DNA from: Aminobacter sp. J41
GTDB taxonomy: Bacteria > Pseudomonadota > Alphaproteobacteria > Rhizobiales > Rhizobiaceae
Length of the DNA: 64,000 bases
Reading direction: 5' to 3'
Assembly: GCF_000526635.1 (NCBI RefSeq)
Contig: NZ_JAGL01000001.1
Span: 248,001 to 312,000, forward strand
Made by a program: the position numbers and the translations under genes. The first letter of the stretch is position 1. Every line of letters begins with the position of its first letter. The notes under the pieces are model-generated. The model searched no databases. It was not told the origin of the DNA and was given only the letters and a program-made list of their open reading frames with translations. Below are positions 8,480 to 19,305 of this stretch, one piece after another.

Positions 8480-10768
8480 ATGTTGGATAAGCGTGCCACG
8501 AACCGACCCGAACGCGACACCCAAAACTCCGACGCGCAGGGGCGCGTGCGGATGCGCATCACCCCGCCGCCGCTGGCCCACGAGCCCGAGGCGAGCCCGG
8601 CGCGCTCGTTGCTGCGGCCGGCGCTGGTGCTGGCGCTGCTGACGCTTGCAGCCGTCACCTATTTCACCCACTCCTCGCTGACCGTCGCGGCTGGGCTCGT
8701 CTTCATCAGCCTCGTCACGATCTACCTGATGGTCGCGGAGCTGCGCGACAAGGGACGGCTTGCCTCGCTGATCGACGAGACTGCGAACCGCAACCGCTTC
8801 GAGATCGAGCACCTCGCCGACCGCATGTGGGAGATGCAGGAGAGCGAGGAGCGCTTCCACGAGCTGATCGATGCACTGGGCGACATCATCGTCCACCGCG
8901 ACCGGGACGGGCGCATCGTCTATGCCAACCGGGTGCTTTCGGACCTGCTCGGCTGCCGGCCGGAGCAGCTGGTCGGCAAGAAACTGCGCGACGTCGGCGT
9001 CGAGATCGGCGTCGTGCCCGACAGCGCCTTCTCGAACGGCGAGTATCTGTCCTCAACCGACGTCGTCATCCGCGCAAAGGACGGCGAGCGCTGGTTCTCA
9101 TGGATCGAGCTGTCGGCGCGCGACAAGGTGAACAACGCCGTCTCGCACCGGGCGATCGCCCGCGACATCACCGCGCTGAAGCGCGCCGAAGAGGCGGCGA
9201 ACATTGCCCGCGAGCGGGCGGAATCGGCCAACCAGGCGAAGTCGCGCTTCCTTGCCACCGTCAGCCACGAGATCCGCACACCGATGAACGGCATCATGGG
9301 CATGGCGAAGCTGCTTGCCGACACGCGCCTGTCGCCGGAGCAGAAGACCTACGTCAATGCCGTTTCAACCTCGGCCTCGGCGCTCCTTGCGCTGATCGAG
9401 GATTTGCTCGACTACTCCAAGATCGAGTTCGGCCGCTTTGAACTCGAAGCGCAGGAAGTCTCGCCGCGCGAGCTGGCCGAGAACGTCGTCGAGCTGCTTG
9501 CCCCGCGCGCCTACGCGAAATCGATTGGCCTTGGCTGCCACATCGACCCGCAGGTGCCGGACACGATCAGAGCCGATCCCGGCCGGCTGCGGCAAGTGAT
9601 GCTCAACGTGATCGGCAATGCGGTGAAGTTCACCGAAGCCGGCGGCGTGCTGGTGGAGCTGAAGCTCGAGGGCGACATGCTGCGCATCGATGTGACCGAC
9701 ACCGGTCCCGGCCTCGACGAGGCGGACATCGGCCGGCTGTTCGAGGAGTTCGAGCAGGGCGACGGCACCTCGACCCGCAAGCATGGCGGCGCAGGCCTCG
9801 GGCTCGCCATCTCGCGGCGCATCGTCGAGGCGATGGGCGGCGAAATCACCGCCACCGGGGAGCGCGGCAAGGGCTCGCGCTTCACCATCTCGCTTCCCGC
9901 GCAGAAGGGGCGCCGCAAGCCGCAGATCGTGCGCACGCTGAACGGCCGCTCCTGCCTGATCGTGTCGAAGAACGGCATGGAAGCAGAGGCAATCGCACGG
10001 ACGATTACCGCCCATGGCGGAAAACCCGAGATCGTGCCGTGCATCGAGCATCTCGTCGCTGCACCGGGCCGCGCCGCCTATGACGTCGTCTTCATGGACG
10101 CGGAGATGGAAAATGTCGACGCGCGGCTGCTCAAGCGGCTGCGCGGCGCCGGCATTCGCCCGTCGCAAGCGATCATCCTGATTTCGCCGACCGATCGCGG
10201 CAAGCTGCCGCGCTACCGCGCGGCAGGCTACGATGCGTTCCTGGCACGGCCCGTGCGCGGCGAAACGCTGATGCGGGTGCTGACCGCGGCACCTGTGGCG
10301 GCAAACGCGGCGCCCGCCGGCGACGGCGAGCGCCGTATCGAAACCACCGCCAGCGGCGCGACGTCTTTCTCCGTGCTGATCGCCGAGGACAATGACATCA
10401 ACGCGCTGCTGGCGCGCTCTGCGCTTACCAAAAGCGGTCATCAGGTGAAGGTCGTCGGCAACGGCCGCGCGGCGGTCGACGCGGTGCAGGAGCGCGACTT
10501 CGATGTCGTGCTGATGGACCTGCACATGCCGGTGATGGACGGGCTCGACGCGATTGCCCACATCCGCAAGTTCGAGGAAGCCAAGGGCAAGCCGCCCGTG
10601 CCGATCCTTGTCTTGTCCGCCGACGGGCAGGAGGCGACACGCAAGGGCGTGATTTCCCACGGTGCCACCGGGTTCCTCACCAAGCCGCTCGACCCGCAGG
10701 CGCTGGTCGCCGCGGTGGAGCGCCATGGCAAGCGGCTGGAAACGGAACAACACGCCGCACGGTCATAG
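8480..10768 (+). CDS. membrane hybrid sensor histidine kinase with PAS and two receiver-like domains
   Basis: A 762-residue two-component protein. A cytoplasmic N-terminus is followed by two membrane segments (about 45-62 and 66-85) with almost no periplasmic loop. A PAS domain covers about 122-235. The HisKA helix carries the phospho-accepting His263 in [16 protein letters not shown]. The ATPase domain has the N box NVIGNAVKF (376-384), the G1 box DTGPGLDE (407-414) and the G2 box GGAGLGL (436-442). A first receiver-like domain spans about 490-605 with Asp540. A second, complete receiver has DD-type residues ED637 and Asp680 ([13 protein letters not shown]). No dedicated response regulator is adjacent; olsB follows 158 bp downstream. 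The signal is unknown; the lack of a sensor loop suggests a cytoplasmic or membrane cue through the PAS. Confidence 0.88.
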   Translation: MLDKRATNRPERDTQNSDAQGRVRMRITPPPLAHEPEASPARSLLRPALVLALLTLAAVTYFTHSSLTVAAGLVFISLVTIYLMVAELRDKGRLASLIDETANRNRFEIEHLADRMWEMQESEERFHELIDALGDIIVHRDRDGRIVYANRVLSDLLGCRPEQLVGKKLRDVGVEIGVVPDSAFSNGEYLSSTDVVIRAKDGERWFSWIELSARDKVNNAVSHRAIARDITALKRAEEAANIARERAESANQAKSRFLATVSHEIRTPMNGIMGMAKLLADTRLSPEQKTYVNAVSTSASALLALIEDLLDYSKIEFGRFELEAQEVSPRELAENVVELLAPRAYAKSIGLGCHIDPQVPDTIRADPGRLRQVMLNVIGNAVKFTEAGGVLVELKLEGDMLRIDVTDTGPGLDEADIGRLFEEFEQGDGTSTRKHGGAGLGLAISRRIVEAMGGEITATGERGKGSRFTISLPAQKGRRKPQIVRTLNGRSCLIVSKNGMEAEAIARTITAHGGKPEIVPCIEHLVAAPGRAAYDVVFMDAEMENVDARLLKRLRGAGIRPSQAIILISPTDRGKLPRYRAAGYDAFLARPVRGETLMRVLTAAPVAANAAPAGDGERRIETTASGATSFSVLIAEDNDINALLARSALTKSGHQVKVVGNGRAAVDAVQERDFDVVLMDLHMPVMDGLDAIAHIRKFEEAKGKPPVPILVLSADGQEATRKGVISHGATGFLTKPLDPQALVAAVERHGKRLETEQHAARS

Positions 10769-10926
10769 TTCCGTTGCAGAAAACGCCTATATCGTTGGTC
10801 GACCGGCGTTGCGGCGGTGGTCAGGGGCGGGTCCGGCAAGCATAATTGGCCTTGCCGTCCGCAAAGGCCTTCGCCCTTCCCGACAGATGGCTTAGGACTG
10901 CTGACGGCAGCCGAGGAGAATCGACC

Positions 10927-11808
10927 ATGCAAGACCTGCTGGACCCATCGCGCGGGCTTTCCGGTTTCGTCACCTCGCGTGGCAACGAATTGCAGCCCGG
11001 AACCGTGCTTGGACGGATCGCGACACTGGAAGTGCGGCTGGCCGGCGGCACGCATGACATTTCGGTCGCGCAGAAGCTGCGCTATCGGGTCTTTCACGAG
11101 GAGCTGGGCGCAAAGGGAGCAACCCTTGCGAGCGCTGCCGACCAGGTCGATGCCGACCGCTTCGACGACGTCTGCGACCACCTGCTCGTCATCGACCGCG
11201 GAACAGATGGCACGAAGAATGAGGTCGTCGGTACCTACCGGCTGCTGCGCCAGGACGTGGCGATGGCGACCGGCGGCTTCTATTCGAGCGCCGAATTCGA
11301 GATCGACCGGCTGGTTGCGCGCCACCCCGACATCCGCTTCCTGGAACTCGGGCGTTCCTGCGTCCTGCCCGAATACCGCTCGCGCCGTACCATCGAACTC
11401 TTGTGGCAGGGCATCTGGGCCTATGTGCGCCACTACGGCATCGGCGCAATGACGGGATGCGCCTCGTTTCACGGCACGGTGCCGGCTGCACACGCGCAGG
11501 CGCTATCGTTCCTGGCGCAGAACTGCCGCGCCGGCGGCGACTGGCGCGTCTCGGCAGTGCCGTCGCGCTACCACGAGATGGACCTGATGCCGGCCGAGGC
11601 GATCGACGCGCGCGCGGCCCTCAACGAGATGCCGCCGCTGATCAAGGGTTATCTGAGGCTGGGCGCGAAGATTGGGGACGGTTGCGTCGTCGACCACGAA
11701 TTCGGCACGACCGACGTCTTCATCGTGCTGCCGGTCGAGAGCATCTCGTCGCGCTACATCAACTATTACGGCGCGGACGCCGACCGCTTCGCCCCGCGCG
11801 TTTCGTAA
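10927..11808 (+). CDS. olsB: L-ornithine N(alpha)-acyltransferase (ornithine lipid synthesis)
   Basis: A 293-residue member of the acetyltransferase/hemolysin-like group that transfers a 3-hydroxyacyl chain from acyl carrier protein to ornithine, giving lyso-ornithine lipid. Supporting blocks are AQKLRYRVFHEELGAK (about 52-67), ATGGFYSSAEFEIDRL, FLELGRSCVLPEYRSRRTIE, and the C-terminal PPLIKGYLRLGAKIGDGCVVD with FGTTDVFIVLPV. These match OlsB rather than a generic acetyltransferase. The ATG at 10927 is preceded by GAGGAG. No olsA acyltransferase is adjacent. Ornithine lipids in rhizobia are often raised under phosphate limitation; no Pho box was identified here. Confidence 0.85.
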   Translation: MQDLLDPSRGLSGFVTSRGNELQPGTVLGRIATLEVRLAGGTHDISVAQKLRYRVFHEELGAKGATLASAADQVDADRFDDVCDHLLVIDRGTDGTKNEVVGTYRLLRQDVAMATGGFYSSAEFEIDRLVARHPDIRFLELGRSCVLPEYRSRRTIELLWQGIWAYVRHYGIGAMTGCASFHGTVPAAHAQALSFLAQNCRAGGDWRVSAVPSRYHEMDLMPAEAIDARAALNEMPPLIKGYLRLGAKIGDGCVVDHEFGTTDVFIVLPVESISSRYINYYGADADRFAPRVS

Positions 11809-11828
11809 GAACCAACTTACGCAGAGTC

Positions 11829-11854
11829 ACCCGGCGCCGCAGGGGCGCCGGGTG
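11829..11854. terminator. GC-rich hairpin between convergent olsB and maeB
   Basis: A strong inverted repeat (ACCCGGCGCC, GCAGG loop, GGCGCCGGGT) sits in the 57-bp gap between the two convergent stop codons. The stem is ten base pairs and almost all G-C. No run of T follows on either side, so it could stall transcription from both directions, but it is not a textbook Rho-independent terminator. Confidence 0.5.
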
Positions 11855-11865
11855 CAGCATTTGCA

Positions 11866-14151
11866 TCAGCCGTTGGAGGTGTAGGCAGCGATTGCGGCCA
11901 TGTTGACGATGTCGCTGTCCTTGGCGTTCAGCGGCACGATCTGCACCGGCTTGTTAAGGCCGACGAGCAGCGGGCCGATCACCGTCGAGCCGCCGAGCTG
12001 CTGCAGCATCTTGGTCGCAATCGAAGCCGAGTGATAAGCCGGCATCACAAGCACATTGGCCGGGCCCGACAGGCGGCAGAACGGATACTGGCGCATCAGC
12101 TCGGGGTTGAGCGCGACATCCGCCGCCATCTCGCCGTCATACTCGAAGTCGACGCGGCGCTTGTCGAGGATGCGCACCGCTTCCGCGACGCGGGCCGAGC
12201 GTTCGCCCTGCGGGTGGCCGAAGGTCGAGTAGGCCAGCAGCGCCACGCGCGGCTCATGGCCCATGCGGCGGGCAAAGCCCGCTGCCTCCTCGGCAATGTC
12301 GGCGATCTCGGTCTCATTCGGCATGTCGTGGACGGCCGTGTCGGCGACGATCACGGTGCGGCCGCGGGAAATGACGATCGAGACGCCAATGACGCGGTGG
12401 CCGGGGCGGGCGTCAATGACGTGGCGAACATCGTCAAGCGCGATCGAGTAGTTGCGGGTCACGCCCGTCACCATCGCGTCCGCATCACCGAGCGCCACCA
12501 TGCAGGCGGCAAAATGGTTGCGGTCGTTGTTGATCAGGCGCTGGCAGTCGCGGACCAGGTAGCCCTTGCGCTGCAGGCGCTCGTACAGGAACTCGGTATA
12601 GATCGAGTTCTTGCGCGACAGGCGCGCGTTGATGATCTCGATGCCTGGACGGTCGAGGTCGATGCCGGCCTGGCGGGCATTTTCCTTGATGACGTCGTCA
12701 CGGCCGATCAGGATCGCGCTGCCGAGCTGCTGGTTCACGTAGGAAACCGCGGCGCGCATGACCTGCTCCTCCTCGCCCTCGGCGAAGACGACGCGCTTGG
12801 GCTGACGGCGCACGCGCTCGTAGATGCGCTGCAGGGTCGACGCCATCGGGTCGCGGCGGGCAAGCAGCTCCTGCCGGTACTTTTCAAGGTCGAGGATCGG
12901 CCGGCTGGCAACGCCCGAATCCATCGCGGCCTTGGCGACCGCAAGCGGGATCGCCGAGATCAGACGCGGATCGAACGGAACCGGGATGATGTAGTTCGGG
13001 CCGAACTTCGGGCGGTTGCCGCGATAGGCGGCAGCAACGTCGTCCGGCACGTCCTCGCGGGCAAGCTCGGCGAGCGCTCGGGCAGCCGCGATCTTCATCT
13101 CGTCGTTGATGGTGGTCGCGCGAACGTCGAGTGCGCCGCGGAAGATGTAGGGGAAGCCGAGGACGTTGTTGACCTGGTTCGGGTAGTCGGAGCGGCCGGT
13201 CGCGACGATCGCGTCGGTGCGGATCTCGGCGACCTCTTCCGGCAGGATCTCCGGATCCGGGTTCGCCATCGCGAAGATGATCGGGTTCTTCGCCATCGAG
13301 GCGATCATCTTGTCGGTGAAGGCGCCCTTGGCGGAGAGACCGAACACGACGTCCGCGCCTTCCATGGCGTCGGCCAGTGTGCGCTTGTCGGTCTCGACCG
13401 CATGCGCCGACTTCCACTGGTTCATGCCCTCGGTGCGGCCCTTGTAGACCACGCCCTTGGTGTCGCAGAGGATCACGTTCTCCGGGGCAAAGCCCATCGC
13501 CTTGACGAGCTCGATGCACGCGATGCCAGCAGAGCCCGCGCCATTGCAGACGAGCTTGGTCGTCTTCATGTCGCGGCCGGTGATTTCCAGCGCGTTGATG
13601 AGGCCGGCAGCGGCAATGATCGCGGTGCCGTGCTGGTCGTCATGGAACACCGGAATGTCCATGATCTCGCGCAGGCGCTGCTCGATGATGAAGCAGTCGG
13701 GCGCCTTGATGTCCTCGAGGTTGATGCCGCCGAAGGACGGGCCGAGATAGCGCACGCAGTTGATGAACTCATCGACGTCCTGAGTGTCGACCTCGAGGTC
13801 GATCGCGTCGACGTCGGCGAAGCGCTTGAACAGAACCGCCTTGCCTTCCATCACCGGCTTAGAAGCCAGCGCGCCGAGATTGCCGAGGCCAAGGATCGCC
13901 GTGCCGTTGGAAATCACGGCCACCATGTTGCCGCGCGACGTGTAATCGAAGGCGCGGGTCGGATCCTCCGCGATCGCCTTCACCGGGACCGCGACGCCGG
14001 GCGAATAGGCCAGCGACAGGTCACGCTGGGTGGCCATCGGCTTGGTCGGCGTGACCTCGAGCTTGCCCGGGCGGCCGATCGCATGAAAATCGAGGGCTTC
14101 TTGCGGAGTGACCGACGGTCCCCCTTCGGCGGTCGTGTCGTTCAGTGGCAT
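11866..14151 (-). CDS. maeB: NADP-dependent malic enzyme with C-terminal phosphotransacetylase-like domain
   Basis: A 761-residue cytoplasmic enzyme converting malate to pyruvate, CO2 and NADPH, linking the TCA cycle to gluconeogenic and lipid supply. The malic N-terminal part has [13 protein letters not shown] (about 46-58), and the NAD-binding part has [23 protein letters not shown]-like domain from about residue 440 ([16 protein letters not shown] to the end) is characteristic of the large MaeB/TME/DME proteins of rhizobia; it lacks transacetylase activity in studied members and is thought to be regulatory. The start ATG at 14151 has GGAAGGAAAC upstream. It is divergent from mutS. Distinguishing the NADP (TME) from the NAD (DME) form is inference. 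Confidence 0.88.
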   Translation of the reverse strand: MPLNDTTAEGGPSVTPQEALDFHAIGRPGKLEVTPTKPMATQRDLSLAYSPGVAVPVKAIAEDPTRAFDYTSRGNMVAVISNGTAILGLGNLGALASKPVMEGKAVLFKRFADVDAIDLEVDTQDVDEFINCVRYLGPSFGGINLEDIKAPDCFIIEQRLREIMDIPVFHDDQHGTAIIAAAGLINALEITGRDMKTTKLVCNGAGSAGIACIELVKAMGFAPENVILCDTKGVVYKGRTEGMNQWKSAHAVETDKRTLADAMEGADVVFGLSAKGAFTDKMIASMAKNPIIFAMANPDPEILPEEVAEIRTDAIVATGRSDYPNQVNNVLGFPYIFRGALDVRATTINDEMKIAAARALAELAREDVPDDVAAAYRGNRPKFGPNYIIPVPFDPRLISAIPLAVAKAAMDSGVASRPILDLEKYRQELLARRDPMASTLQRIYERVRRQPKRVVFAEGEEEQVMRAAVSYVNQQLGSAILIGRDDVIKENARQAGIDLDRPGIEIINARLSRKNSIYTEFLYERLQRKGYLVRDCQRLINNDRNHFAACMVALGDADAMVTGVTRNYSIALDDVRHVIDARPGHRVIGVSIVISRGRTVIVADTAVHDMPNETEIADIAEEAAGFARRMGHEPRVALLAYSTFGHPQGERSARVAEAVRILDKRRVDFEYDGEMAADVALNPELMRQYPFCRLSGPANVLVMPAYHSASIATKMLQQLGGSTVIGPLLVGLNKPVQIVPLNAKDSDIVNMAAIAAYTSNG

Positions 14152-14279
14152 CTGGCGCTTGTTTCCTTCCTGGGCAGGCTCGTTTCTGTGGAGTTTTGCC
14201 GACCTATATCGATTGAGGCTACACTTGCCAGCGTTAAATCGCCAAGCAGGACATCGGCTTTCAGCGAAGGCAAGTTCCC

Positions 14280-16997
14280 TTGAATCAGCAGACGCCAATC
14301 AACCCCGCTTCCACGCTCCAGCTGTCCGCCGAAGGCGCGACGCCGATGATGGAGCAGTACATCGAGATCAAGCTCGCGAATCCTGATTCGCTCTTGTTCT
14401 ACCGGATGGGCGATTTCTACGAGCTGTTCTTCCAGGACGCGGAAATCGCCAGCCGGGCACTGGGCATCGCGCTCACCAAGCGCGGCAAGCATCAGGGCGA
14501 GGACATCGCCATGTGCGGCGTGCCGGTGCACTCGGCAGACGACTATCTCGAAAAGCTGATCGCGCAGGGCTACCGCGTCGCCGTCTGCGAGCAGATGGAA
14601 GATCCGGCGGAAGCGAAAAAGCGCGGCTACAAAGCGGTGGTGAAGCGCGACGTGGTGCGCCTCGTCACGCCCGGCACTATCACCGAGGAAAAGCTGCTTG
14701 CGCCCGGCGAGGCAAACTACCTGATGGCGATTGGCCGCGTGCGCGGCACGACCGAACACGCTTACGCGCTCGCCTGGATCGACATCTCGACCGGCGCCTT
14801 CAAGGTGGCGGAATCGGCCGCCGACCGGCTGCTCGCCGATATTTTGCGCGTCGACCCGCGCGAGGTGGTCGTCGCCGAGCCCGTGTTCCATGATCCGGAG
14901 CTGAAGCCGGTGTTCGACGTGCTCGGGCGGGTCGCCAGCCCGCACCCGGCGGTGCTGTTCGATTCGGCGGCGGCCACCAGCCGCATCGCCCGTTTCTACA
15001 ATGTCGCGACGCCGGAGAGTTTCGGCCAGTTCAGCCGCGCCGAGCTATCGGCGATTTCGGCGGCGATCGCCTATGTCGAGAAGACGCAGATCTCCGAGCG
15101 TCCGCCGCTGGCGCGGCCCGAACGTGAGGAGAACGCCGCGACCTTGTTCATCGACGCGGCGACGCGCGCGAACCTGGAACTCGTACGCACACTGTCGGGC
15201 AACCGCGACGGCTCGCTTCTGAAGGCGATCGACCGCACGGTCACCGGCGGCGGCGCGCGGCTCTTAGCCGAGCGGCTCACCGCCCCGCTCACCAACCCGG
15301 CCGAGATCGAGGCGCGGCTCGACTGCGTCTCATTCCTGCAGTCGGAGACGCGGCTGTGCGAGGGTCTGCGCGCACTGCTAAAGGGCGCGCCGGACATGCC
15401 GCGCGCGCTGTCGCGCCTTGCGCTCAACCGCGGCGGGCCGCGCGACCTCGGCGCGCTGCGCACCGGCATCGACGCGGCGCGGCAGGTGGCAGAGCTGCTC
15501 TCCTCGGCCATGCTGCCGGAGCGGCTGACGAAATGCTGCGAGGAGCTGCGGGCGCTGCCGGAAAGCCTGCGCGACCACCTCAACCGCGCCCTTGCCGAGG
15601 AAATGCCGCTCCTGAAGCGCGACGGCGGCTTCGTGCGCGAGGGCTATCATGACGAGCTCGACGAGATGCGGGCGCTGCGTGACCAGTCGCGCCGCGTCAT
15701 CGCTGAGATGGAGCGCGAGCTGATCGAGGAGACCGGCATCCGGTCGCTGAAGATCCGCCACAACAACGTGCTCGGCTACTATATCGAGGTGACGGCCAAC
15801 AATGCCGAAGCCCTGACGGGCACGGATGCCGCCAAGGCGCGCTTCATCCATCGCCAGACCATGGCGAATGCGATGCGCTTCACCACGACGGAGCTGGCGG
15901 GTCTTGAGACGAAGATCGCCAACGCCGCCGACCGGGCGCTGCAGATCGAGCTTTCAGTGTTCGACACGCTGCTCGCCGAAGTCGTCTCGCATGCCGAGGC
16001 GATCCGCGCGGGCGCGGCGGCGCTGGCGGAACTGGACGTCTCGGCCGCGCTCGCTGTGCTGGCGACCAGCGAGAACTATTGCCGACCGCGCGTCGATGAC
16101 AGCCTTGCCTTCCGCATCGAGGGCGGTCGCCATCCGGTGGTCGAGCAGGCGCTGCGGCGCCAGCTGGGCGACCCGTTCGTGGCCAATGACAGCAATCTTT
16201 CGCCCGAGGACGGCGGCAAATACGGTGCCATCTGGCTGCTGACCGGCCCGAACATGGGCGGTAAGTCGACCTTCCTGCGCCAGAACGCACTGATCGCGAT
16301 TCTCGCGCAGATGGGCTCGTTCGTGCCGGCGACCAGCGCCCATATCGGCGTTGTCGACCGGCTGTTCTCGCGCGTCGGCGCCTCGGACGACCTTGCACGC
16401 GGCCGCTCGACCTTCATGGTCGAGATGGTCGAGACGGCGGCGATCCTCAACCAGGCGGGCGAGCGCTCGCTGGTGATCCTCGACGAGATCGGCCGCGGAA
16501 CCTCGACCTTCGACGGCCTGTCGATCGCCTGGGCGGCGGTGGAATACCTTCACGAAAAGAACCGCTGCCGCGCGATCTTCGCCACCCACTTCCATGAGAT
16601 CACCGCGCTCGCCGGCAAGCTGCCGCGCCTGCACAATGTGACGATGCGGGTGAAGGAGTGGGAAGGCGACGTCGTCTTCCTGCACGAGGTCGGCATGGGC
16701 GCGGCCGACCGATCCTATGGCGTGCAGGTGGCACGGCTGGCGGGCCTGCCCGAGGCGGTGGTCGAACGCGCGCGCGAGGTGCTGCACCAGCTTGAGGAAG
16801 GTGAGACGTCCGGCAAAGCCGACCGGCTGGTTGACGACCTGCCGCTGTTCTCGGTTGCCGCCAAACGCGAAGCCGCCGCGCCAAAAGCGAACGATGCGCT
16901 GACGGAAGCCGTCGCCGGGCTGCAGCCGGACGACATGACGCCGCGCGAGGCGCTGGAAGCGCTGTACCGGCTGAAGGAACTGGCGGCGAAGAAGTGA
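14280..16997 (+). CDS. mutS: DNA mismatch repair protein MutS
   Basis: A 905-residue mismatch-recognition ATPase. The mismatch-binding Phe-X-Glu is seen in [12 protein letters not shown] (about residues 40-51). The connector, lever and clamp domains follow at normal spacing. The ATPase has Walker [10 protein letters not shown] (about 656-664), Walker [18 protein letters not shown] and the helix-turn-helix dimer region [12 protein letters not shown]. The start is probably the TTG at 14280 with GAAGG about nine bases upstream. The next candidate, an ATG at 14346, would begin MMEQYIEIK and lose 22 poorly conserved residues. No mutL is nearby. The order maeB-mutS is common in Hyphomicrobiales. 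Confidence 0.95.
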   Translation: MNQQTPINPASTLQLSAEGATPMMEQYIEIKLANPDSLLFYRMGDFYELFFQDAEIASRALGIALTKRGKHQGEDIAMCGVPVHSADDYLEKLIAQGYRVAVCEQMEDPAEAKKRGYKAVVKRDVVRLVTPGTITEEKLLAPGEANYLMAIGRVRGTTEHAYALAWIDISTGAFKVAESAADRLLADILRVDPREVVVAEPVFHDPELKPVFDVLGRVASPHPAVLFDSAAATSRIARFYNVATPESFGQFSRAELSAISAAIAYVEKTQISERPPLARPEREENAATLFIDAATRANLELVRTLSGNRDGSLLKAIDRTVTGGGARLLAERLTAPLTNPAEIEARLDCVSFLQSETRLCEGLRALLKGAPDMPRALSRLALNRGGPRDLGALRTGIDAARQVAELLSSAMLPERLTKCCEELRALPESLRDHLNRALAEEMPLLKRDGGFVREGYHDELDEMRALRDQSRRVIAEMERELIEETGIRSLKIRHNNVLGYYIEVTANNAEALTGTDAAKARFIHRQTMANAMRFTTTELAGLETKIANAADRALQIELSVFDTLLAEVVSHAEAIRAGAAALAELDVSAALAVLATSENYCRPRVDDSLAFRIEGGRHPVVEQALRRQLGDPFVANDSNLSPEDGGKYGAIWLLTGPNMGGKSTFLRQNALIAILAQMGSFVPATSAHIGVVDRLFSRVGASDDLARGRSTFMVEMVETAAILNQAGERSLVILDEIGRGTSTFDGLSIAWAAVEYLHEKNRCRAIFATHFHEITALAGKLPRLHNVTMRVKEWEGDVVFLHEVGMGAADRSYGVQVARLAGLPEAVVERAREVLHQLEEGETSGKADRLVDDLPLFSVAAKREAAAPKANDALTEAVAGLQPDDMTPREALEALYRLKELAAKK

Positions 16998-17544
16998 GGT
17001 TTTGGGCGCCGGAGCGGGTTCTGAAACCTCGCGCTGCCCCTCACCTGCCTGCCGGCATCCTCTCCCCGTGAACGGGGAGAGGAGCGAGGTGAGACCATTC
17101 TGCATCACCATCCCCACCCTTGTTCATAACTAAAGATGGACGCGGACTGAGGCGCTCGTTCCCCAGCCGTGGAAGCACTCTGCAAAAGCGCCTTCCTCCC
17201 TTCTCCCCGCTTGCGGGGAGAAGGTGCCCGGAGGGCGGATGAGGGGCAGCACGCCCCCTTCCGGAAGCCGGCGCTGCCCTCACCTGCCTGCCGGCGAAGT
17301 CGCGCTGAACTTGAACCGACGGCCTTGCCCCTCACCTGCCTGCCGGCATCCTCTCCCCGCAACGGGGAGAGGAGCGATAGCCATCTAGGCCATTGGTTGC
17401 TCATAACTTTCTGCTTCCTGATCCCCGCATCAACGATTGGCGAAAGCCGTGGAACAGCGGCCTTTTCCCCCTTTACGCTGAGAAGTGCCCGGGTGGGCGA
17501 TGAGGGGCAAATCTGCCTAACTACTAGCTATCTAGCTACCTACC
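16998..17544. repeat. gene-free stretch of CTCTCCCCG / CTTCTCCCC palindromic repeats
   Basis: No gene is supported between the convergent mutS and P450 genes. Two almost identical copies read CCCTCACCTGCCTGCCGGCA followed by TCCTCTCCCCG, a short loop and CGGGGAGAGGAGCG (about 17038-17090 and 17328-17376). Between them lies an opposing arm, CTTCTCCCCGCTTGCGGGGA with AGGTGCCCGGAGGGCGGATG after it (17199-17249), and a decayed copy is at about 17458-17512. The arrangement is alternating inverted hairpins, as in rhizobial mosaic elements. Confidence 0.75.
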
Positions 17545-17576
17545 TCCCCTAAGTCCCTACTCCCCTAAGCCCCTAC
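17545..17576. repeat. two tandem 16-bp units abutting the P450 stop codon
   Basis: The unit TCCCCTAAGTCCCTAC is followed at once by TCCCCTAAGCCCCTAC (one mismatch), then CCCC and the P450 stop codon on the minus strand. The bases before it (CTACTAGCTATCTAGCTACC) are also of low complexity, built from CTA steps. On the minus strand this is the 3' untranslated part of the P450 message. Confidence 0.7.
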
Positions 17577-17580
17577 CCCC

Positions 17581-18951
17581 TCACCTCCGCGTCACCCGCA
17601 TTGGCAGGCCGCCTTGCGGCTGGGTGGTGAGTTTTTGCACCGGCCAGGGCTTCGTCTGCGGCGTGGTGTCGAAGCGGAAGCGGGACATGAGGACGCCAAG
17701 CGCAATGATGGCCTCCTGCATCGCGAACGCCGCTCCGATGCAGATGCGCGGGCCGGCGCCGAACGGGAGATACTGGTATCGGTCGATCTTCTCGCGGTTG
17801 CCGGGATGGAAGCGCTCGGGCAGGAACGCCTCGGGATTATCCCAGAGCTTGCGGTGGCGGTGGATCGTCCACGGCATGATCTGGATCTGCGCGCCGGCGA
17901 TGATGTCGAGGTCGCGCCAGCGCTCGGGCTGAATGACCTCGCGGCTGATGGAAGCCGCCGGTGGGTAGAGCCGCATCGCTTCCTCAAAGGCAGCGCGAGT
18001 ATAGGGCATCTTGCCGAGCCACTCATACGGGTCCGGCGTCGAGGCGATGACCTCGTCGATCTCGGCCTCGACACGGTCACGCTCCCACGGCGCCTCGGCA
18101 AGGCAATAGAGCGTCCAGCCGAGCGCACGCGCGGTGGTCTCGTGGCCGGCGCCGATGAAGGTGATGATGTTGTCCTCGATCTCGCTGGCCTTCAAGCCGT
18201 CCGGACCCTCGGCCTTGAGGAGCAGGGTCAGGAAGTCGTTCGGCGAGCCATCGGGGTCGCGGGCAAGCTTGTCCTTGCGCATCTGCATGGTGTCGGCGAC
18301 CAGCTTGCGGAAGAACGCCATGGTCTTGCGGCCGCGAATACGGGTGATGCGAGGGATCCAGTCCGGCGCGCCGATGAGGTCGAGCGGGTCGACGCGGCCC
18401 ATCGTCTCGAAGAGATGGTCGACCTGGTGGGCAAAATCGTCGGGGTTGCCGGAAACCTCGCCGGAAAACAGCGTCTCGGCGAGGATGTCATAGGTCAGCA
18501 TGGTCATGTCGCGGGCGACATCGGTGACCATGCCGTCGTGGTAGCGCCCGGCGAATTTTTCGGCGATGCGCAGCATCGGCCCGGCGAAGCCCTCGATGTG
18601 GCGCGGGGTGAAAACCGGCGCCATCGCCTTGCGCGAGCGGCGCCAGACCTCGCCTTCGGCGGTGAGCAGGCCGTCATGCAGGATCGGGCGCAGGATCTTC
18701 TGGCGCACGCGCGCCATGCGGTAGTTCTTCGCGTTGTCGACGAGGATGTGGCGGATCAGCGCCGGATCGTTGGCGATCAGCAGCGGGCCGCCGACGCCGG
18801 TTCCGATCGAGATCCACGGTTCGTTGTAAGAAGGCTCGCCCCACAGCTCGAGCGGGTTGCGGTAGACGATCCGCATCAGCTCCAGCGTCGTCGGCGGACG
18901 GGTTCGCGGCTTGGGCGCGGGCGGGACGAACGGTGTCGGCTTGATGTCCAT
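17581..18951 (-). CDS. cytochrome P450
   Basis: A 456-residue soluble heme-thiolate monooxygenase. The oxygen-binding I-helix has GAGHETTARAL (about 267-277). The K-helix ExxR is EAMR (324-327), followed by the meander with FLPERFHPG. The heme loop FGAGPRICIGAAFAMQEA places the ligand at Cys404. All hallmark residues are intact. The style resembles the CYP102/CYP4-like bacterial group used on fatty acids or alkyl chains, but the substrate is not predictable. The start ATG at 18951 is preceded by GTAGGAAAG. No ferredoxin or reductase gene adjoins. It is divergent from an ABC importer 354 bp away. Confidence 0.9.
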   Translation of the reverse strand: MDIKPTPFVPPAPKPRTRPPTTLELMRIVYRNPLELWGEPSYNEPWISIGTGVGGPLLIANDPALIRHILVDNAKNYRMARVRQKILRPILHDGLLTAEGEVWRRSRKAMAPVFTPRHIEGFAGPMLRIAEKFAGRYHDGMVTDVARDMTMLTYDILAETLFSGEVSGNPDDFAHQVDHLFETMGRVDPLDLIGAPDWIPRITRIRGRKTMAFFRKLVADTMQMRKDKLARDPDGSPNDFLTLLLKAEGPDGLKASEIEDNIITFIGAGHETTARALGWTLYCLAEAPWERDRVEAEIDEVIASTPDPYEWLGKMPYTRAAFEEAMRLYPPAASISREVIQPERWRDLDIIAGAQIQIMPWTIHRHRKLWDNPEAFLPERFHPGNREKIDRYQYLPFGAGPRICIGAAFAMQEAIIALGVLMSRFRFDTTPQTKPWPVQKLTTQPQGGLPMRVTRR

Positions 18952-19305
18952 CTTTCCTACCTAGGCAAGGGCTCGAGCGGGTTCAATCGGACAGCGGGAA
19001 ACGGCTACGGAGTCCGTGTCAAATAACTCGCGAGAACTCTCGAAGTTCGGTCAGAAGTGCTGACATAAATTCCGAATTTAATTAACGCGTGTATTTTTGC
19101 GAAGCTCCTGATTTTCGCTTCCGGCGCGGAAGAAACGATTTTGAGTAACTGTTTTCTTGCTTTGCGTTTTCCTTTGTGCATTTTCAAAGATGGAACGCGT
19201 GACAGCAGATCGCGCGGCCAGGGGGAATGACCAAAAGCCTCTGGGAGGAGGCACACGGCAACAATTGCGACGCGCTGCGCGCGATCGCCCGGGTGTGAGG
19301 TACGC
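18952..19305. other. 354-bp divergent intergenic region (P450 / ABC importer)
   Basis: No gene is supported. The middle (about 19060-19200) is clearly more AT-rich than the surroundings (AATTCCGAATTTAATTAACG and similar), as expected for promoters of the two divergent units. A short inverted repeat, CTCGCGAGAACTCTCG, lies near 19027-19042. No known operator was recognised. The last bases before the importer carry GTGAGG as a ribosome binding site. Confidence 0.45.

Noticed and set aside
12031-14283. Long open frame on the plus strand opposite maeB (about 750 codons)
   Set aside because: It is the antisense shadow of a well-supported gene. The composition (Asp, His, Arg, Val, Gly rich) is the usual artefact of strong G/C third-position bias, and no motif was found.
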